Below, piece after piece: positions 29,678 to 48,821 of a stretch of DNA of 64,000 nucleotides. Position numbers and translations under genes: made by a program. Position 1 is the stretch's first letter. Each line of letters starts with the position of its first letter. Below the pieces are notes generated by a model. That model was not told the origin of the DNA. It made no database searches and was given only the letters and a program-made list of their open reading frames with translations. The stretch is from Chondrosia reniformis. Taxonomy: Eukaryota; Porifera; Demospongiae; Chondrillida; Chondrillidae. The stretch covers positions 1,736,001-1,800,000 of the forward strand of contig OX359201.1 in NCBI GenBank assembly GCA_947172415.1, written 5' to 3'.

Positions 29678-29928
29678 GACGTTTATGTTTACATAAACAG
29701 AGTTAGAGGGACCAGGTGGGGCAGCGCCTGTCCAGCCAGCGATGCGCATATAGGTTAAGTGTTAATTTAGTCGTATTTGCCTTGTGGTGAAGCAAACTAT
29801 GAAATCAGTAAGTTATAGGTCTAGCTTAAGAGACGCCGAGCTAGATTACGTATGTGGAAAGCATTAATTACCGCGTGCACGTCCACTCTTGGCTCGCAAC
29901 AAAGAAACAGCTCCTGTGTCAATTTCCC
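29676..29928 (+). repeat. Ngaro split direct repeat A2
   Basis: Internal copy of A1 (23743-23995), joined directly to B1. The B1/A2 join reproduces the junction of the predicted circular intermediate. Confidence 0.93.
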
Positions 29929-30145
29929 CCCCACCCCCCTCTATAATCCAGATTTGTCATTATGTTGTTTTATGTACCTTTTGTCGTATTATGTTTATCT
30001 ATGTATATAAGTCTCCACTGACTACTGTCAGTGTGAAAGGCACGGGACCAGTTTTAACTAAAATATTGCTATATGATATTTGTGTCAGATTGCCGGGTCT
30101 AATATATAATCAGGATATATCCTCAGTTAATATACCTATAGGTTT

Positions 30146-30516
30146 GGCCATAACAGTCCAGCAGGGTATACGGATCTGTTATGTTTTGCCACCCAAGCCA
30201 ATTAAAGAGGCTCACATATAGGCTCACGTATGTAATATGGAGATGTAGAGGATATATGGCTAAGTGTTAAAGAATAATTAATTAGGGATGCCCTGCCTGG
30301 TCCCGTGCCACCCTCCAAAACAAATAACCCAGGTTGTATGGGTGTCAACTTCTTGCATATGGACATCGACCCCTTAATGACAGGTTGTCGGGGTAAGTTC
30401 ACAAGCATATAAATGTAGGCACTGAATTATATGCATACACCTACATAGACATACAAGGACGCCCATAGTATATATGATTGTATAGGGTTTATATTAGGCC
30501 ACCGGGGAATCTAAAT
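30146..30516 (+). repeat. Ngaro split direct repeat B2 (right end)
   Basis: Right terminal copy of B1. The 217-bp spacer between A2 and B2 (29929-30145) is unique and has no gene. Confidence 0.93.
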
Positions 30517-31292
30517 TAAAGATAACAAAGTCTAAATAGGTTATATAATGATCATGTATTTACAAACCTATAATTGAATATATATATATACTGACATTAA
30601 TTGGTCATGTATTAAATACATTACCCTAGCACCAGATAAGCCAACAGGATTGAGAGAAATAACAGAACAAACAACAATGACAGCTGTCTACATTGAATGG
30701 AATGAGTCACCTCCAACTACATGTGATGGAGTTACTTGGTATGAATTGAGTTATACAATGGACAAGACTTGCCCTTGCAATGTGACTAACATTACAACTA
30801 ACAATACACATTACAAGTTAACAGGACTTGTGAAAGATGCTACATATAACATCACACTTGTAACAGTGAATGCTGTTGGAAAGTTCGATTTTGTAGAAGT
30901 GTTAAACAGTGATCCAGATGGTAATTATGAAAACATAATTTAAATTTAAAATTTTTTGTTGAATTAATATTGAGACATTACAGTATACAATCTAGATCTC
31001 TAGATCCCTTTAACCTCTCAGCAATTACAAACTCACAACTAGTGTTGTTTCATTATACGAATATCTATTATAATATATTATACTAAATATTTCTAGCTAT
31101 ATATATACATAACAATTTGTTACATATGACATAGTTGTGAAGAACAAAACAAATCCAACTTTGACAGTAGCAGTCATTTTGCCAGTATTCCTTATCAGTA
31201 TTTTGTTCACAGTATCCATATTTATTGCTGTCTTACTTCAGAAAGGGAGAAGAAAGTAAGAAGTATCTTGTCCGACTTATGGTTATATATGT

Positions 31293-31332
<40 letters not shown>

Positions 31333-31765
31333 GCAATTAAATGCATGCTTATATAGTCATCTATATAATTCCCATCACATTTACATATGCCTGCATGAGT
31401 ATGAAGATTAAATGAAGTGCACAGTAGATACCAACTTTAAACATTACATCATTTATATAATACATGTAGATATCATTACAGTTCAGGCAGACTGCAACTG
31501 ATTTACCACACATCAATACTGAAGCTCAAAGGTCTAAAAATGATGGCGGAATGCACAATTATTCGCATTGCCAAGTTAGTGGTTTCAAGAAAGATAGAGC
31601 AGTTGAACTCAACTTCTCAAGAGAACCTCAACTCCTGTACAGTTGTACAGGAAGCACTCCCAAACTGTGAAACAAGATAATAAAAGTAGTCAGTACATAG
31701 TGTATGCTCATATACTTATGTATGTATTGCATGGAACATTCATAGAACATAATCACATAAATATT

Positions 31766-32460
31766 TTGTTTTCATTTGCCAATTCTGTTGTATGGCTTCA
31801 TGGTATGGAAAGATATACATATTATAGACCAATATATATATAATACATGTTCATACGATATTATAACACTTAATTTATAAGTCGATATGTGTATAATTTT
31901 CTTTTTTTGGGAAAAATTATTTAAAAATAACATTCAGTACAATGTTTTACCATGACGTTCTATGGCTTTTCCTAGCAGTTCATTCTAAAAATTAGATGGA
32001 GGTGAAACATTTCACACTAGCAATCACCTTGAGAGGGGTCCTGATACCATGGCCTATATACTGATGCTCTGGATCCTCTGATACATCTGATTTGCTAGTC
32101 TCTTGTACATGACATTAGCTGCCTTTGCCATTCCACCTGTTGCTGCTAAAACAAGAGATGTGAAGGAGCCATGTTCAACTCTACGTATATTGCTCGTAGC
32201 TTCTCCATTTTCCTTTCTCATGCCGTTGATAGGTAGCATTGAGACTCTGGGAACAATAATGACGTGAATGGGTTAAAAACCCTCACATTAAAAATATGTG
32301 TCCTTGGATCTCTCCCAAAATCTCCCCACCCTGATGTCAACTCTGGCTCTGTCTTGGTGATTTGCTGATCGTCTGTGCAATTCCAATGGGGTATGAATCT
32401 AATTATATAATGTGTCCATGCAAGTCCCTTTTAGAAATGTATTTTCAAACAAATATGCAA
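31766..32460. other. Replacement segment in gene 3 in place of RPTP exons 10-12
   Basis: The sequence that separates exon 9 from exon 13 in other copies is replaced here. It starts with a copy of the 22451-22830 repeat (to about 31900) and includes a minus-strand coding remnant (32054-32239). The rest is AT-rich with no recognised feature. Confidence 0.6.
32054..32239 (-). pseudogene. Fragment of a transposon-associated protein of unknown function
   Basis: The minus strand reads RRVEHGSFTSLVLAATGGMA followed by YKRLAN. The EHGSFT..LV...GGM pattern is one I recall from uncharacterised proteins linked to repetitive elements in cnidarian and sponge genomes. No other domain is visible. It is a short isolated remnant; the family assignment is from memory and uncertain. 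Confidence 0.45.
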
Positions 32461-32477
32461 ATATACGTATATTTTAG

Positions 32478-33754
32478 GGCTACAGTTGGGAAAACTGTTT
32501 AATTATATACTTCTCAAGGTATGGTCTAGCATAATATGATATCGATGAAAATAAATTTAATGATGTCTAATGAGATATAAATATATCTGCAATTATTTAC
32601 ATTTGTTACTTAATGTATGTCAAAATATATCTATCACTATTATAATACGTAGCTCCAACAGTGGAAACTGTAAACAGCTTTTGGCAGATAATAATTGAAA
32701 ATAAACAATTATTAGTTGTTATGGTAACCAAGTTTATTGAAAATAGGAAGGTACAAATATGCATGTGTGTTGAATTATGGTGTTACTTAATTAATTAGAT
32801 CTCATATGTATGTATAAGGAGAACTTTGAATTCTGGCCTTGTATATAACATATATTATTGCTATATACATTGCTTTTAAAAACTGAATAAATTTCCTGTT
32901 TAACATTCAAAGTCAAATTGTGAAGAATATTTTTCACTAAAAATTGGAGAATAAAAAATATTTGGACCATTCACGATAACTACACCTGTCAAGTTGAATA
33001 TGAAACAGGAACAATTGAAATAACTTTGGTCATTGTATTTTATGCTATATAAACTTTATTGTTATTATTTGTAAGTAATTATTACAGATGCCATTGCAAT
33101 CCTCTCATGATTATATATAATAACATCATATTATTCTTATATTGTAGCATGATGATAATGAGACAACTCTCACATTTGAACATTACTTCTTCACTGGATG
33201 GTCGGATTATGGGGTATCTAAATATCCAACCACACTGTTAAGGATGTTGTATCACATTAGAGAAATCAGAAAAGGTATTAGTCCAATACTTGTTTACTGC
33301 AGGCAAATATGATTAATTTATTACCAGTATATATTCCTCTCTCTATAAATACATACATGTAATAGAGTTGATTATACTCTTTATACGTATATATAATATT
33401 ATTTTAGCAAAACAGTATTGGAGATGGTCGTTCTGGTACATTCATTGCACTGGACTACATTCTGGATCAGATTAATGCTGAACAGGCTGTAGACATAAAA
33501 GGAGTTGTAGAGAAAATGAGACAAAAGAGAATGTTCAGGGTACAGACTGTGGTGAGTTAATTTGCCCTAACCATTTGGCCCATATAAGAACATTGTTATT
33601 GTCACAAGCAAGATGATAATTTCTTAATATGTTCATAAACATTGTTATATAAAGTCTGGCTCTATCTCATGTGTTTAACCAACTACAGGAGCAGTACATA
33701 TTCATACACAGAGCTGTTAGAGAGCTACTTCTCTGTGGAGACACAACTAGCAAG
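32478..33754 (+). pseudogene. First (dead) copy of the D1 domain in gene 3
   Basis: D1-like exons 32478-32518 (4 nt too long), 32653-32750, 32913-33028 (in-frame stop at 32952-32954), 33148-33302 (WSD for WPD, YCR for HCR, GC donor), 33418-33551 (P-loop damaged), 33689-33754. Intron 33552-33688 and exon 33689-33754 match gene 1 (4177-4380) rather than genes 2/4/5. At 33754 the sequence jumps to the intron found after exon 13 of gene 2, and D1 starts again with exon 14. Confidence 0.85.
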
Positions 33755-34599
33755 GTATAGTCTATGCATATACGTATATTATGATATCAATAAAAATGGA
33801 ATGATGCTTATGTATAATAAGATGTAAATTCATCATAAACAAAATATATTTATATAGTTCTTTATTTATATATACGTATTATTATGTAATTGTTTGTTAC
33901 TGCAACATGTATAGCTCCAACTGTGGAGACTGTAAACACATTTTGGCAGATGATTACTGAAACTAAACCATTATTGGTTGTCATGGTGACCAAGTTTATT
34001 GAAAATGGAAAGGTTATATATGTGTAATATATGGTGCTACACTTGCACTTTGTATATACTGCATTAATACTTTGATATGTTGTATATAAATTCACACTGT
34101 ATTATATATATAACAAGGTCTATGTACATTTTTGCTGAGACATGAACAACTTTTCCTGTTTAACATTCACAGTCAAAATGTGAAGAATACTTTCCACTAA
34201 AAATCGGAGAACACAAAATATTTGGACCATTTAGGATAACTACAGTTTCAATGACCTATCAAGTTGAAAATACGAACAATCGAAATAATGTTGGTCAGTG
34301 TATATATATTTTATGCTTTGTTGATATTGTTTTTAATATGCATATATATATACATATATATAATATATCCTCTTATATAACAACATCTTATATATTATAG
34401 CAAGATGAAACAACTCACACATTTGAACATTACTTCTTCACTGGATGGCCGGATCATGGAGTACCTAAATATCCAACCTCACTGTTAAGAATGTTGTATC
34501 ACATTAGAGAAATCAGATTAGACAGTAATCCAATACTTGTTCACTGCAGGTAAATGTGATTAATCTCACTTGTATATACATGTAGTTAGTATGTATTAA

Positions 34600-34770
<171 letters not shown>

Positions 34771-35778
34771 TAGTGCTCATAATACATATATTTATAACAC
34801 TATTGTAACAGTGTCTGTATATATATATATGAAAAATGTATTAATTTTATATAATTTCATATCTCTATGGTATAATTTAATATTGTATAATGTATATATA
34901 TCCCTGCAGCTCTAAATATACAGTCAATGTGTATATGTATATGGTCTATTATATATTCTAACTTGCAACTGCATGGCACTAGTTGTTTAAATATGCAATA
35001 TCCAATTTTATATAGGACCAATACATGTTCTTGTATGATGCAATAAGGGAAATGTTGCTATGTGGAGATTCCTGTATTGCCTCATATGACATTAAGAGGT
35101 ATTTAATGGACATGTCTCATGTTTCAGAGGATGGGGAGTCTGGATTTGAAACACAGTTTGAGGTAAGTTAACTTTTTGAGTAATTAAATATAAGTGGCGA
35201 TTATATACGCATTCATAAATGAATTACATTATATAGAAATTAAAATTGTTGACCAGGATTGCATCAAGTGAAAAAAGAGTTACTGGAATGAAAGATAAAA
35301 TACGTTATTCAGATAAAGCTCCTGGTAAGGGTGCTGCACTATTATGTCCACGTTTCATGTTTATATAATAATTATATATATTGTACTAATACAATGTTTC
35401 CTAAATGGTATGGCTATGCTGTAATAAATTTAAGGGAACTAAACCTGGACAGAACTTAATTTGGAAGATACAGGAGTTTTGTCTTTTGCTCCACTGGGCC
35501 AGACAGCTATTTGAGGGAATTCCGCCCTTCCTTAGTGACACTGGGAATCTTTATCTTTGTCTTGATAATTTGTAGCCTCTGTAACCCCAATCATTATGCA
35601 AAGTAATTGACCCTGTTTTAGGTTTCAGCAGCTATTTCTCTGTAGCTAGGGTATTGACTAGTCTATTTAAAACTAGTTTCTAAAGAAATTCTAGACTATG
35701 GTTATTTATCGATATAATACAATCAAAATAGAATAGAAAAGAGACCTTTTGAATAATATATACATATAGTGTAAGTGG

Positions 35779-36129
35779 TGAAAAAGTAGAGTAAATTACA
35801 CTGATCATGAGCTGTGCAAAGGCTATGATGATATGCTAAAATATTCACTGGGAGCCAAATCAGCCAAGTGACCGAAGTCTAATCTTGGCTGGGGGACCAA
35901 AGTCCTATTAAAATGGCAACCAATAATCGCCTCCCAGTCATCCAAGATGGAAAAATGCATCAAAGAACCACAGACAGCTGTTCCGCTCTCATTTGGGCTC
36001 ATCAGTGTGGTACGCGATCACTGGTTGCCATTTTAATAGGATGTCAGTCCCCCAGCCATTAGACTTTGGTCACTTGGCTGGTTGATGTAATATCTTCCAG
36101 TGAATATTTTAGCTCATCATAATAAGTGG
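35779..36129. mobile_element. MITE-like insertion near lost exon 20 of gene 3
   Basis: Absent from the matching introns of genes 2, 4 and 5. Long imperfect inverted arms run from 35825 (ctaaaatattcactgg) to 36120 (ccagtgaatattttag) and include the cattttaatagga segment. The sequence taagtgg is present at both edges (35772-35778 and 36123-36129) and may be the target duplication. D2 exon 20, which should lie between 35324 and 36161, is not found. Confidence 0.6.
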
Positions 36130-37386
36130 TATGTATACATTTATGTTTCATATGATTTAGGGTCATCACAGTCCAAAGGCATTCATTGCAGCACAGACTC
36201 CAATGGCTACTAGTATTTTGGAATTTTGGGCATTAATTTGTGAAACAAAGTGCTCAGTTGTTGTACTGGTGTGTCCATTCTTTGAGAATGATCAGGTATT
36301 TTCTAATAAAAATTCTATTTTTTTGTAAGATATTGGTTAGCAGTGTGTCCATACTATGAATATGATTATTTTATTTTTATAGTATTAATACATACACAGA
36401 CTTGCATATTTACCAATATTATATAGTTTAACAATCAAATCACTTTTGTAGGAATCATGCTATCCATTTTGGCCAAATGAAGTTGGAAGTATTTCTCAAT
36501 GTGGATCATTCTCAATCACTTGCATTCAAGCACGTACACAGAGCACACTTACTACATACAAAATTATGTTGGGAAATAACAAACCAGTAAGTGTAATTAA
36601 GACTATTATATTCATGGTAACAATTTCAGAAATTTATTTTTACATTAACATTAATAGACTTCTCCATTGGAGGTGTCGCTGTATCATTATACAACATGGA
36701 CAGAGAGAGGGAGACCTGATTCACTTGTACTCTTCAATTTAATGTCTGAAATTGACATAATAAAACAAAAGCGACAAAAGGATTCTCCAGTGATAGTTGC
36801 TTGCAAGTAAGAGAGAATTATTCGTACTATCCATAACCACAATTGGGTCTCTCCTAATATACCCATATACCTGTTCATTACAATGTATTAATATAGTGAT
36901 GGTCTTGGTCGAAGTTGTACATTCATAGCAATTTGGTCTCTGATTGAACAGCTGAAGACAGAAGGACAGATTGATGTACTCAATATAGTCAAGTCCATCA
37001 GAACACAGAGACCAGGAGCTATATATACCTGAACTGGTAAGACTATATTAAGCATTGCATTGCATGGAATTGGAATTGAAATATCTTTTGTCTATTTTCA
37101 ATTAATCTATAATAATTTTTTGTTAGTGTGCAAATGTTCGTACAATGTGTCACATGGCTGCTTTGCTCTTTGGTCAAATAGATGATGTAAATTCAAATGT
37201 TCTTATTTACTAGTATAAAATTGATATTGAATAGGGAAGCCATTTTTAGAACTTACTTATTTATGTAGAGATCTAGATAACTATGTTTATTACATGTATC
37301 TCATATATTCAGGAGCAGTACATCCTGTGTCATGAAGTGGTTGTGGACTATTTGGATGCCTTTGAAGAATACTCCAATTTCAAATA

Positions 37387-37853
37387 TTCCAATTACCTTT
37401 TCACACCTAAGTATAGACTGAAGATGATGCATCTGGATGCCATTATCAGCAAAAACTCCAGTCTCATGCAGGGGGTCTCAGGCAATAATCACCACAGATT
37501 TGACTTGCCTTGAGTGTGAGCTAGGAGTACCGTTGCTTGCTTGCATGTATTCACATAAACAACAGGGTGAGAGACGATTTGGTAACTTGCACACAAGGGA
37601 CATAAAGGCTGGGGCCTTTAATGTATTTCATGAACAATGTCCCTTGTGTGCAAGTTACCAAATCGTCTCTCACCCTGTTGTTTATGTGAATACATGCAAG
37701 CAAGCAACGGTACTCCTAGCTCACACTCAAGGCAAGTCAAATCTGCGGTGATTATTGGCTGAGACCCCCTGCATGAGACTGGAGTTTTTGCTGATAATGG
37801 CATGCAGATGCATCATCTTCAGTCTATACTAAGGTGTGAAAAGGTAATTGGAA
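37387..37853. mobile_element. 467-bp foldback (palindromic) element at the 3' end of gene 3
   Basis: Two nearly perfect inverted arms of 217 bp (37387-37603 and 37637-37853) with a 33-bp loop; the ends read ttccaattacc. It lies immediately after the Lys-Tyr codons that normally precede the stop of the last RPTP exon, so that exon reads on into the left arm and stops at 37511-37513. ORFs inside the arms mirror each other and are not genes. Family unknown. Confidence 0.85.
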
Positions 37854-38384
37854 GGCTATGTGTTTAACCTTATATGATCTGTAGAGACTACTACTCTGTA
37901 TGCAGCAGTTGAGAATTTCAGTGTGGCTATAAAATCTTGTAGCGTTTAATATACCTGATTGTAATAGTCATTTGCATCCGTATTATATTATATACCTTAG
38001 TGTGATTATCTTGGGAGTCACCTGCATCCGTGTATAAATTTGTAACTTGCACTGTGTAGTACTTGATTGTATTTAAACATGCTTAATATAACACTCCTTA
38101 TTCATATGATATAGTTATATATACTTCCCCAAACATTCACAATGTATATACAAACATGTTTTAAATTAGTAACTGTACATACAGGTAGCAGCTATAGCTA
38201 GTGATGCATTTTAGTACTTTAAAGGTTTCCTTATTGAAAATGCATGCAACTATAAAATTATATGAAGCTGTAGGTAGATGTATACAATCTCAGTTTATAT
38301 ACGTATATGGTCATGTAAGAAAGTAAATTTACTTTTAAAGTGTTCATAGTTGGGATATTAAGAGTTATATACCACACTCAAGAA
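37854..38384. other. Intergenic region, gene 3 to gene 4
   Basis: No gene. The part from about 38100 is the type A upstream flank shared with genes 2 and 5; the first 250 bases match nothing else noticed here. Confidence 0.6.
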
Positions 38385-46535
<8,151 letters not shown>

Positions 46536-46872
46536 CACACTATATAACTGCCTTGTGTGCTTTTGTAAAACATTATTTGGTGAATTGGGTGTGACTTTTC
46601 TCTTCTCTAGCGATGTATTGTTTATTTTGGCTGTATCGTTGTGTGAAATTGGATTGTGTATATACGTGTATTGGATAATACATTAGTGAGGTGAGCTTAA
46701 TAATTTTAAAATATGTTTTATACATATTATTATATCAAAAAGAATCTTATCATGTTATGCCATAGAGATTATCTACCATAATAGGTCTCATAGTATCAGA
46801 TCTAATTAATATAACAAAAGTACATCTATTAGTTAGCATTTTTCATGGTATGGGTATGCATTAAGAAATGAA

Positions 46873-46920
46873 GAGGGCAGTCAACTCAGCTAACTCAGCT
46901 AACACTAATATTGGTACAAT
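46873..46920 (+). pseudogene. Stray fragment of RPTP FN3-2 exon
   Basis: Matches part of the second FN3 exon (compare 23459-23497: agggcagtcaactcagctaa, then cactaatattggtacaat) with an internal 9-bp repeat of tcagctaac. It sits between a gene 2-like 3' flank and a gene 1-like 3' flank, as if copied in during repair. Confidence 0.75.
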
Positions 46921-46923
46921 TAT

Positions 46924-47008
46924 TTATTGAGCAACAGTATATTGCTGATGAAGACCTACGGGTTGAAACGTTCTATTCCAAAGATTTAATGTTGCTGTTG
47001 CTCAATAA
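46924..47008 (+). repeat. Hairpin repeat with a hammerhead-like core
   Basis: A 14-bp perfect stem (46924-46937 with 46995-47008) encloses CTGATGA (46945-46951), a short hairpin (gacc-tacg-ggtt) and GAAA (46965-46968), followed by a possible 5-bp stem (46968-46972 with 46988-46992). A related sequence lies at 53329-53442. It resembles the hammerhead ribozyme core, but the base pair next to the core in stem I is missing. Confidence 0.5.
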
Positions 47009-47069
47009 TTTTCATAACTCATATCAGTAGCTATACGTACTGATAGTGAAATTGTTACTATTTTCTTAG

Positions 47070-47147
47070 GATCTGTACATCATGATTCATGAGCTGCTGG
47101 CAGAGTATTCTGAAACCTTTGAAGGATATTCAAATTTTGCATTCTAA
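47070..47147 (+). pseudogene. Orphan RPTP terminal exon of gene 1 type
   Basis: A 78-nt exon with acceptor ttttcttag and stop TAA, encoding DLYIMIHELLAEYSETFEGY followed by SNFAF; compare gene 1 exon 7051-7128. It lies 535 bases behind the gene 4 stop and is followed by the gene 1-type 3' flank. It could serve as an alternative last exon for gene 4, but is more likely a leftover of unequal crossing-over. Confidence 0.8.
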
Positions 47148-48821
47148 TTATATACGTAGTCATGACTATTAATTAGTTAACATGAGACGTTAAATTTAGT
47201 TAGAGATTTAGAAAGTACAATGCACACCTCAAACTATATATCATGTACAATACTATTAACTGCTTGATATACGTATATATATGCACGTCAATTAACACCA
47301 AAGAATCAATGAAGATTCAATTATATTCGTCTATTTTCAGTTGTCTAAGACTATGTACTAAATGTCAACTACATTGTATGTGTGTCGATGTTCTACAACA
47401 TTATATAGTAAAGTGATTAATATAGGCCCATCAATTCATTCTTACTATTATATATGTTACATACATGATTATAAAGTTAATAAACTCGATAAAGTCCTGA
47501 GTGCCTAAGAAGGCTTATCAGATACTTTTGATCTAGATCACTGGAAACAGGAGCCAAAAAACTGAAAAATGTATACATTCGGTTCCTTTCATCAGTGATT
47601 GACATGAATAATTACAGTAACACTAGCATGTAAGTACGTATAATTTTGACTATACTTTCATTTGGTAGTTAATTATTATCTTTATATATATAGAAAGGCA
47701 GTATTAAATGTATTGCTATGTAGCTATGTATGTTTTTCATCTACCAGTTAATCAGTGTAGCCTCATAATTATTCTCTGTCAGAGTCTTTTGTAGTCTTGC
47801 ATTCTAACTTTGCTTCCATGTACTATGCATTATTTTCTGAAAGGAGTACATGTTTTTTTTCTGTTTCTCACCAGTTCCTATAAAATCTTCTAACTAGATA
47901 AAGGATCATGGCATTAATTCTATAAAATGCACTTATTGTACATGAATGGTTTGATTGCTTTAATACAGGGCATGCTCACTTTTCAGCTGTACTTCAAGAA
48001 AACAAAATACAAAGCTGAGGATCGTAAGTTCAATTAATATTTCAGCTTTTCAGCATAAGCACCTCTACAAACAGTCTCTATATAACTCAATAAAAGTAAA
48101 AAGGATACATTAGGATAATTTAGTCAATGTTAAGTGTTAAGTTCTTGTTGTGTTTCCTATAATAAAGGTGTCATATTGATAAGGTTTCTTAGGAGGGGCC
48201 ATTACCAGCAAAGAATTATTGATGTACGTCTAAATTCATTTTCTGTATGTATATAATTGTATATGGACATTCTCAGGCTGAACACATATATATATATTAT
48301 ATAAATGTAAAAGTGAGAATCAACATCAGTACATACTACAAATAGAATTTTAAACAATTAATCACTATTTATAGTCTTGCGTGGTGTTTAACACATACAG
48401 TAATCATGAATGTTTTAAATATTATATGGTTAAAGCTTCAACTGATATACAACTAAGTTAATATGAATAATCTTTGACATATAGGACCTTAAACAGCATG
48501 CATATCATATTTTTACTCGGATATAAGTTCAAAAATTGTTATAATTACGTATATATACTTCCCCATGCCAAACATTCACAATGTATATACAAACATGTGT
48601 GCTAGTTTAGTAAATGTACGTACAGGAAACAGCTAATGATGCATTTTAAATATTATGACATTGTACTTTAAAGGTTTCCTTATTGAAAGTGCAACTGCAA
48701 ATTATATGAAGCTGTACATAGATGTACACAATCTCAGTATATATATATGGTCATGTAAGAAAAGTAAATTTACTTTTAAAGTGTCTGTAGTTGGGATATT
48801 AAGAGTTTTCAAACTCAAGAA
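47148..48821. other. Intergenic region, gene 4 to gene 5 (type A upstream flank)
   Basis: No gene. It aligns along most of its length with the gene 1-gene 2 spacer (7129-9204), with several deletions. From about 48080 it contains the conserved block (aactcaataaaagtaaaaag onwards) also found at about 8170 and 63630. Confidence 0.65.

Larger units (their letters stand above)
23743..30516 (+). mobile_element. Ngaro/DIRS-type tyrosine-recombinase retrotransposon, full length
   Basis: 6774-bp element in intron 6 of gene 3, same orientation. The split direct repeats have the order A1 (23743-23995), internal region, B1 (29307-29677), A2 (29676-29928), spacer, B2 (30146-30516). A1/A2 (253 bp) and B1/B2 (371 bp) look identical by eye, so the insertion is young. 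Genes: spliced gag-like ORF, reverse transcriptase-RNase H, tyrosine recombinase. There is no integrase of the DDE type and no target-site duplication; an AT dinucleotide sits at both outer edges and at the B1/A2 junction, as expected for integration of a circular intermediate by a tyrosine recombinase. Its GC-rich coding sequence stands out from the AT-rich host DNA. Confidence 0.95.

Noticed and set aside
29363..30408. Two identical 68-codon minus-strand ORFs
   Set aside because: They fall in the Ngaro B1 and B2 repeats and are duplicated non-coding repeat sequence; no protein features.
23700..30530. Shared ttaaagat near both flanks of the Ngaro element as a target-site duplication
   Set aside because: The copies lie at different distances from the element ends (one separated by about a dozen bases), and Ngaro elements are not expected to make target duplications.
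37437..37803. Mirror-image ORFs of 104 and 61 codons on opposite strands
   Set aside because: Both lie in the arms of the foldback palindrome and encode the same peptide because the DNA is inverted, not because there is a gene.
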